The translations under genes were made by a program, and so were the position numbers. From positions 1 to 48,010 of the forward strand of contig SEFZ01000032.1 of assembly GCA_004173185.1 (NCBI GenBank): a stretch of DNA of 48,010 nucleotides, read 5' to 3'. Source of the stretch: Sphingomonadales bacterium (GTDB lineage: Bacteria > Pseudomonadota > Alphaproteobacteria > Sphingomonadales > Sphingomonadaceae). This document shows, one piece after another, positions 43,366 to 48,010 of the stretch (positions are counted from its first letter, which is position 1; each line of letters starts with the position of its first letter). The notes below the pieces were generated by a model. That model was not told the DNA's origin, ran no database searches, and saw nothing but the letters and a program-made list of their open reading frames with translations.

Positions 43366-44471
43366 ATGACGACGCAATTCTCCGCAGTGATTCTGAGTTA
43401 GGAGAAAGATCAGCGCATAGGCACCCCGCCGCTCTCCACGGACTGTCACCGGGAACGAGTCCGCAGCCCTCGGCGTCCCCACTATTCCAAGAGCTGAAGA
43501 ATGATCGCAGTTCATTAGCTAATAGACTCACCCATGAAATTGCCAGTTTCATAAGCTTTAATCGCCTGTCTGATCTGCCCATCACCCCACAAGAGCCATT
43601 GATCGAGGGCTTTATTTATCGCAACACGGTTGGGGGGATTACAGGTCCAGCCGGTAGCTGTAAAACCTTTCTGGCCGTAAGCATGGCGGGCTCGATTGCT
43701 TCAGGCATTCCCTGGATGGGCCGAAAGGTAGCGCGAGGAGTTGTTTTCTACATTACTGGTGAAGGTGCCCACGGCCTACGAAAGCGCCTGAGTGGCTGGT
43801 GCTCGCACTACAATGTAGATCAATCGCTGCCCGTCCTTATCGCGGATCGGCTCCCACCCTTGTGCGATCTTGCGAGCGCTAATGCGCTAACAGAAGCTAT
43901 CTGCCATGAGGCCAGCAAGGCTTACAAAAGGGATGCTTTGGAGCCAATGCTTGTAATCATAGACACTCTCGCATTGGCCATGGCGGGAACCGACGAGAAC
44001 AACGCGGCAGACATCGCGAAAATCCGACAAAGCATCCAGCATCTTCAGAATGTTGCGTGCTGCGCCGTACAGATTATTCATCACACGGGCCATAGCAAAA
44101 GCCAGCGGGCACGCGGCAGCAGCGCCTATTCGGCTTGGCTTGATAGTGAGCACCTGGTCAAATCTCATGGCGATGTTGTAACGATCAAAGCCATCAAGGC
44201 GCGCGATTGGGAGCTTGCTTCGGACATCAACCTTTATCGCCATGTCGTGACCACCCACACCAATGGAACAGACGAGCCCACCCTGATTCTGTCAGATACG
44301 CCGGCGCGGGCCGCATCTCAAACGGAGAGGGATCGCCATGCTGTTTATGACGCAAAAGACCGAGGATTGAGCGTTCGGCGAACGGTGGCTGACACCGGAA
44401 TCTCGAAGTCTCGAGTGGAGCGTTTCCTAAAGGAACGCATGCAACCGGACATGTCGGGAGAAACGCTTTGA
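43362..44471 (+). CDS. RepA-like AAA_25 ATPase/replicative helicase
   Basis: 369 residues. Walker A is GPAGSCKT at 95-102, Walker B is MLVIIDTLALAMAG with D201, then DENNAAD and a sensor-like VQIIHHTGHSKSQRARGSSA. This is the RSF1010 RepA/DnaB-like RecA fold used by plasmids and satellite-type islands to unwind their origin. The C-terminal 60 residues look helix-turn-helix-like (GLSVRRTVADTGISKSRVER). It starts by ATGA overlap with the AlpA gene and overlaps the next gene by 4 nt, making a compact operon. Confidence 0.85.
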   Translation: MNDDAILRSDSELGERSAHRHPAALHGLSPGTSPQPSASPLFQELKNDRSSLANRLTHEIASFISFNRLSDLPITPQEPLIEGFIYRNTVGGITGPAGSCKTFLAVSMAGSIASGIPWMGRKVARGVVFYITGEGAHGLRKRLSGWCSHYNVDQSLPVLIADRLPPLCDLASANALTEAICHEASKAYKRDALEPMLVIIDTLALAMAGTDENNAADIAKIRQSIQHLQNVACCAVQIIHHTGHSKSQRARGSSAYSAWLDSEHLVKSHGDVVTIKAIKARDWELASDINLYRHVVTTHTNGTDEPTLILSDTPARAASQTERDRHAVYDAKDRGLSVRRTVADTGISKSRVERFLKERMQPDMSGETL

Positions 44472-45094
44472 CCGCAACAAATGAACCCCGCGCCGCATCG
44501 ACTCCGAAGTCGCCACTTGAAGCGTATCGATTACTAGCTGAGTTTTGGAGCGATGCTGAGCGGCTAGTTCAGAGCGCGATTTTGGATATTTCCAGCCACT
44601 CCTTTCTCGCCTCACTCAATGCGCGTTTTGAATGCGGCTGGGCAGCTCCGCGATATCGCGATATGGACTTCATACCACGCGTTTCGTTGGACTGGTTTAC
44701 GATTGAGGTGGGCCACGGGTCAACACGGATCCAGTTGCAGGGCGCCATCCAAGTCTGCCTCAGCCCATCGGTACCCTGTGGTGATTACGGCCCTGCCATC
44801 ATCACGCTGCTTCGTCTCCCACAGAACCAGCATGAGCTGTACGAGTGGAGCGACGACGCCGAGGCTATAGACCTCCGCGAACTCCAGAAACCCTCGATCG
44901 CGGCAGGCGCCTGGATTCCACGAGGTCCAGGCTACTTCGAGAGACGTGGTGTTTACGCCTATGTTGCTAATGGGGGACCTGCTGAGGTCTCTAGACATGC
45001 CGGCAAGCTGATCGTTGACCCCATGTACGTCATGCTGCGCCGCCTGCTTATCCGGAATTTCTCCATAGGGTTCAAATGCGCACCGCCAACCTGA
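44468..45094 (+). CDS. Hypothetical protein, 208 aa
   Basis: Not recognised. It starts at a TTG that overlaps the RepA-like stop by 4 nt, so translation is coupled. The N-terminal third is helical (SPLEAYRLLAEFWSDAERLV), and the rest is a mix of strands and loops with Trp and Pro (WSDDAEAIDLRELQKP, AGAWIPRGPGYFERRG). No motif or membrane helix is seen. Its place suggests a role with the RepA-like ATPase, for example origin recognition or regulation. Confidence 0.6.
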   Translation: MTATNEPRAASTPKSPLEAYRLLAEFWSDAERLVQSAILDISSHSFLASLNARFECGWAAPRYRDMDFIPRVSLDWFTIEVGHGSTRIQLQGAIQVCLSPSVPCGDYGPAIITLLRLPQNQHELYEWSDDAEAIDLRELQKPSIAAGAWIPRGPGYFERRGVYAYVANGGPAEVSRHAGKLIVDPMYVMLRRLLIRNFSIGFKCAPPT

Positions 45095-45615
45095 CGACAG
45101 TGTCGCCAATTGCGCTCCCCCCTCCGACACACATGTAGCGCCCTTGCGGTCTCCACTACCGGCCCGACTTGGTGTCTTCTCCCGGGGCCTTGTAAGGCCC
45201 CCGGGAACAAGACACACAGTGTCCGGCTCTGCAGGGCTGTGGCAAGACAGTGGGCAGACACCATGACAGCCATGACTGCTGACCGGCCTCCAACCAGTTC
45301 AATGCGGAAACCAGGGTTAACAAAGGTCAGCATTCAGGCCTGGATGAGCGGTTGCCCCGGTGTTTCTGGACGCATCATCGGATCCAAGTGTCTGCCGCGC
45401 TGTCTTGACTATTGGTTTTCTTTTCTGGCTGCGCCGTCCTGCAGGCTGTCCGACTCCGTTCTGGACGTTAGGCAGGATGGCCACCGTGCCAGAAGCGACG
45501 CTGGCTTGAACACACATCAGGCACTGTCTTTGGCAGACCGTAGTGCCCGATCGGGACTTGGCAACGAAGACACTGCTGAGCCTCCGACTGGCTAACGTCA
45601 GCCAACCGCCGAGGG
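45095..45615. other. Noncoding region with long hairpins, possible origin
   Basis: About 520 bp between the replication gene operon and the integrase, which converge here. No convincing gene. It holds a large hairpin (45,172-45,215), a CCCGATCGGG palindrome (45,546-45,555) and an imperfect inverted repeat (CAAGACAGTG near 45,243 versus CACTGTCTTTG near 45,523). It is a plausible terminator and/or origin region for the element. Confidence 0.5.
45172..45215. repeat. 44-nt inverted repeat / strong hairpin
   Basis: GTGTCTT pairs with AAGACAC at the base, then a 3- versus 4-nt internal loop, then CCGGGGCCTT/AAGGCCCCCGG with one bulged C and a 2-nt tip. Such length is well above chance. No T-run follows on either side. 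Confidence 0.7.
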
Positions 45616-46788
45616 CTAGCCGGCAAGTTCAGCCCACTCAGTCATCATTGCAATGCGTTTGGCAAACAGGTCTCCACGCCGATAGGCCGCTTCGACCTTG
45701 TCTCCAATGGCGTGGGCTAGCGCCATCTCGGCCACGTCCCTTGGATACTCGGTGTGCTCAGCTGCCCAGTCCCGGAACGTGGACCTGAACCCATGGGGTA
45801 CGGCATCCACTTTCATACGCCGGAGCAGCGCCGTGAGCGCCATGTCCGACAGCTGGCCGCCCCGCTCCGCCGTGAAGACCAAGTCCGACCCCGCGAACCT
45901 GGGTTGCTTCTTTATAAGGGCCACCGCGCGCGCTGAAAGCGGCACCCGGTGGTCCTTCCCGGCCTTCATGCGCTGGGCCGGGATGGTCCAGACATCTTCC
46001 ATCAGATCAATCTCAGCCCAGGTTGCACCTCGGACCTCCCCGCTGCGGGCGGCGGTCAGGATCAAGAATTCCAACGCGCGCGCACTCGTGCCCTCCCGCT
46101 TCCTCAGCTCTGCCATGAACTCGGGCAGCTCGACAAAGGGCAGCGCGCGGTGGTGGGCGACCTTGCTGACTTTGCCCGGCTTGGCCAGCACCGCGTCCAG
46201 GTTGCCTCGCCAGCGCGCGGGGTTCTCGCCCTTGCGGAACCCTGAAGCCCCCGCCCAAGCGAGAACAGCCTCTATCCGCGCGCGCAGTCGGGTGGCCGTT
46301 TCGGTCTTCTCGACCCAGATCGGGCTCAGGATTTCGACGAGATGGCGCAGCTCGACCCGGTCCACCGGCATGTTGCCGATGACCGGCTTGGCGTAGGTGT
46401 CCAGCGTATTGGTCCACTGCTCGGCGTGTTTGGCGCTCTTCCACTCCGGCCGCTTGGCCTCGATCGTGCGCTTGGCACATTCGGCAAAGGAGGGCGTTTC
46501 ACGCAGGACGGTCTTGGCGGCCTTACGGGACTCGATCGGATCGATGCCCTCATCGATCTTGCGGCGCGCCTGGCGCGCGCGGTCCCGGGCCTCACCGAGC
46601 GGCACATCCGGCCACCCACCCAGCCCCATGTCACGACGCCGGCTGCCGATCACGACCCGCAGGATCCAGTTTCTCGCCCCGGACGGGGCCACACGCAGGT
46701 ACAATCCCGTCGCCCCGCCGGCGGCGTGCAAACCGACCGGTAGGCGTGGCAGCTGGGCCGCAGCGATTTCCTTAGTTTTCTTGGGCAT
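45616..46788 (-). CDS. int: P4-type tyrosine integrase
   Basis: 390-residue site-specific recombinase. The N-terminal DUF4102 arm-binding domain (LYLRVAPSGARNWILR, RRDMGLGGWPDVPLGEAR) is followed by a core-binding SAM-like domain and the catalytic domain. Catalytic residues visible are R248 (AARSGEVRG), K275 or K278, H332 and R335 (HGFRSTFRDW), H359 and Y369 (AAYRRGD). It would recombine the tRNA-Ser 3' end with the element core. The start lies about 165 bp from the right core at 46,955, and the gene reads inward. It is intact, so excision is plausible. Confidence 0.95.
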   Translation of the reverse strand: MPKKTKEIAAAQLPRLPVGLHAAGGATGLYLRVAPSGARNWILRVVIGSRRRDMGLGGWPDVPLGEARDRARQARRKIDEGIDPIESRKAAKTVLRETPSFAECAKRTIEAKRPEWKSAKHAEQWTNTLDTYAKPVIGNMPVDRVELRHLVEILSPIWVEKTETATRLRARIEAVLAWAGASGFRKGENPARWRGNLDAVLAKPGKVSKVAHHRALPFVELPEFMAELRKREGTSARALEFLILTAARSGEVRGATWAEIDLMEDVWTIPAQRMKAGKDHRVPLSARAVALIKKQPRFAGSDLVFTAERGGQLSDMALTALLRRMKVDAVPHGFRSTFRDWAAEHTEYPRDVAEMALAHAIGDKVEAAYRRGDLFAKRIAMMTEWAELAG

Positions 46789-46942
46789 CGCAACTCTCCG
46801 CCAAACTCCCCTTTCCCAACATCCCGACCATCAGGTCGAGGTGCGATTGGAGCGTACGACATGAGACCGCGTGAGACAAGCAAACCCTTGGTATCAAAAG
46901 ATTTTCAAGATTATTGAGACCGTGTGATACCATCTGAAACAC

Positions 46943-46967
46943 GGCGGAGAGTGTCCCTCTCTCCGCC
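46943..46967. repeat. Acceptor-stem-like inverted repeat containing the right core
   Basis: GGCGGAGAG (46,943-46,951) pairs perfectly with CTCTCCGCC (46,959-46,967) around a 7-nt loop. The right arm is part of the attR core, so the island end mimics a tRNA acceptor stem. Confidence 0.7.
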
Positions 46968-46968
46968 A
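46955..46968 (+). repeat. attR core (14-bp direct repeat)
   Basis: CCCTCTCTCCGCCA, identical to the 3' end of tRNA-Ser at 10,642-10,655 and in the same orientation. It marks the right end of the island, 36 bp before the SRP RNA gene. Confidence 0.85.
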
Positions 46969-47004
46969 GTTTCAAGGATGCGGCGCAACGCGCATCAGTT
47001 CCAT

Positions 47005-47115
47005 GGTGGCCCTGTCGGCCCCTCGCGACGCTAGGTTGAAAACTCCGCCAGGGCCGGAAGGCAGCAACGGTATCGACTGATGCGGGTGCCGAGGCCAGCC
47101 GGCCGGGCCGCCACC
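47005..47115 (+). ncRNA. ffs: 4.5S SRP RNA
   Basis: The 111-nt gene starts GGTGGCCCTGTCGGCC and ends GGCCGGGCCGCCACC, which pair as the long SRP hairpin. The Ffh-binding symmetric and asymmetric loops are visible in CAGGGCCGGAAGGCAGCAAC, with the apical GGAAGGCAGCA sequence conserved across bacterial small SRP RNAs. It guides the Ffh/FtsY co-translational targeting pathway. Before island insertion it lay just after tRNA-Ser. Confidence 0.93.
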
Positions 47116-47138
47116 TTTAGCCCGGGCCCCGCACCGGC

Positions 47139-47902
47139 TCACTTGCCGGGTACGAAACCCAGCGCATCCGGCTCCCTGCCCACCGGCCATCTGTCCACCA
47201 CCTGCCAGGACCGCGTGTCGACGACCGCGACCTGGTCGGCGCCGCTGATCGCCACATAGGCGCGTGGCCGCGCCGGGTCCGGCAGCACGCCGACCGGCAG
47301 GGCCGAGCGCCCGAGCATGGTCGGTTTATATTCGGTACCGGCTTCTGCCAGTTGCACCGTCGCGATCCGCAGCTTGGTGCGTGCGTCGAAGACGGCCAGG
47401 TTGGCCGCACTCGCATTGGTCACCAGCGCATGCCGGCCATCGGCGGTGAAGGCCACCCGGATCGGGAAACCCTTGCTGGTCATGCGCCGGCGTATCGCCA
47501 GGGTGACCGGATCGTGCACGGTCAGCGTTCCGTCCTGGCGATTGGTGACCCAGACCTCCTTGCCGTCCGGACTGACGGCAACGCCTTCCCATGCGGGGCA
47601 CCATGTTCGCCCAGGTCGATGCGGCGGGTAGGCCTGCCCCCGACCAGGTCGAGTACCGACAGCGTGTTGCCGGAGGTCTCGCGGCCATAGTTGCTGACCA
47701 GCGCGAAGCGACCATTGGCTGCCACGGCGATCTCGTGCGGCCCGTCGCCGGTGCGGAACTCACCGGTCTTGCGCCCATCCACCGGCGACAGGCGCCAGAC
47801 CGTATCGGCGGATTTGTTGCCCACCAGCAATTCATCGGCATGCGCGCTGCGGCTGGCCAGGGCCAGTATCGCGGAGAGCAGGATCGGGATCGAAAAGCGC
47901 AT
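47139..47902 (-). pseudogene. YncE-like beta-propeller protein, frameshifted
   Basis: A secreted YVTN-type propeller in two frames. The N-terminal part (47,902 to about 47,600) has the signal peptide MRFSIPILLSAILALASRSA and blades such as TVWRLSPVDGRKTGEFRTG. Near 47,590-47,600 (CATGGGAAGGCGTTGCC on the minus strand) the frame is lost by one missing base. Restoring it gives GVAVSPDGKEVWVTNRQDG and joins the second part, which continues with FTADGRHALVTNASAANLAV down to the stop at 47,139. The total length is two bases beyond a multiple of three. Either this is a pseudogene or a sequence error; the rest of the reading frame is well preserved, so an error or a very recent mutation is likely. 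Confidence 0.8.
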
Positions 47903-47942
47903 GGCGGGCTCGGGGCGTTGCAGGGCTGGAATGGAGGTGGAG

Positions 47943-48010
47943 TCAGGGACCGGAGGCGCCTGCCTGCGGATGCAGCCAGCCCGATTCGCCGTCGCGATAG
48001 CGTTCGTGCT
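47943..48010 (-). CDS. C-terminal tail of an upstream gene, partial
   Basis: The last 21 codons of a minus-strand frame enter from the right edge and read HERYRDGESGWLHPQAGASG before a final Pro and TGA. Its end is 40 bp before the propeller gene start. Too short to identify. Confidence 0.4.
   Translation of the reverse strand, partial: HERYRDGESGWLHPQAGASGP

Larger units (their letters stand above)
10656..46968. mobile_element. tRNA-Ser-integrated genomic island, about 36 kb
   Basis: The segment between the two 14-bp repeats carries an integrase, an AlpA-like regulator, a RepA-like ATPase, a Gabija-like defence operon, a helicase, a giant gene pair and a metal efflux cluster. None of these belongs to the flanking core clusters. 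Removing it would place tRNA-Ser about 36 bp before the SRP RNA gene, a tight RNA-gene pair. No conjugation genes are visible, so transfer would need a helper. It looks like an integrative element with a replication module and several cargo modules acquired separately. Confidence 0.88.

Noticed and set aside
45110..45595. A 161-codon plus-strand open frame before the integrase
   Set aside because: It crosses the large hairpin, lacks a ribosome binding site, and its composition (Ser, Arg, Pro and Cys scattered) is not protein-like.
10656..46968. CRISPR array or cas genes on the island
   Set aside because: No regularly spaced repeats and no Cas-like proteins were seen; defence content is limited to the Gabija-like operon and possibly the helicase.

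Overview
The window looks like a chromosome segment of a high-GC gammaproteobacterium of the Xanthomonadaceae/Lysobacteraceae type. This rests on the flanking core genes and their order: yceD next to a Maf-2 gene, moxR-DUF58-tgpA, dnaX-ybaB-recR, and tRNA-Ser(GGA) paired with the 4.5S SRP RNA gene. The genus is inferred, not proven.

Layout. 1-10,360 is ordinary core chromosome: a partial yceD, maf (yceF type), a GT39-type glycosyltransferase, a moxR/DUF58/transglutaminase operon, an Slp-type lipoprotein, hinT, recR, ybaB and dnaX. A complete tRNA-Ser(GGA) lies at 10,563-10,655. From there to 46,968 runs a genomic island of about 36 kb. It is bounded by an exact 14-bp repeat of the tRNA 3' end (10,642-10,655 and 46,955-46,968) and carries a P4-type tyrosine integrase at its far end. 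After the island the core resumes with the SRP RNA gene ffs, a frameshifted YncE-like beta-propeller gene, and the tail of one more gene.

The island is modular. (1) 11.2-15.6 kb: a three-gene minus-strand operon, HNH endonuclease, then an OLD-family ATPase/TOPRIM nuclease, then a UvrD-like helicase. The last two match a Gabija (GajA/GajB) anti-phage pair. (2) 15.7-19.6 kb: a helicase-IV-like protein with a PD-(D/E)xK-like insert and two C-terminal zinc ribbons, plus a tiny ORF with a near-perfect Shine-Dalgarno, flanked by an exact 17-bp direct repeat. (3) 20.0-31.0 kb: a peptidoglycan amidase followed by two translationally coupled giant genes (2010 and 1402 aa) that I cannot assign to a known function. 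This is the best candidate for an undescribed system. (4) 31.5-42.2 kb: a divalent metal efflux cluster with a small His-rich periplasmic protein, CzcC, CzcB, CzcA, CzcD, a P1B-type ATPase, a short CDF protein and a YnfA-family protein. No regulator gene is visible. (5) 42.3-46.8 kb: a mobility and replication module with an unknown protein, an AlpA-like regulator, a RepA-like ATPase, a second unknown protein and the integrase.

The island therefore combines anti-phage defence, metal resistance and a large unknown protein pair on an element that probably excises and may replicate briefly. The Gabija operon, the noncoding 18.9-20.0 kb stretch and the 42.3-45.1 kb mobility genes look visibly less GC-rich than the flanking core, which fits separate acquisition.
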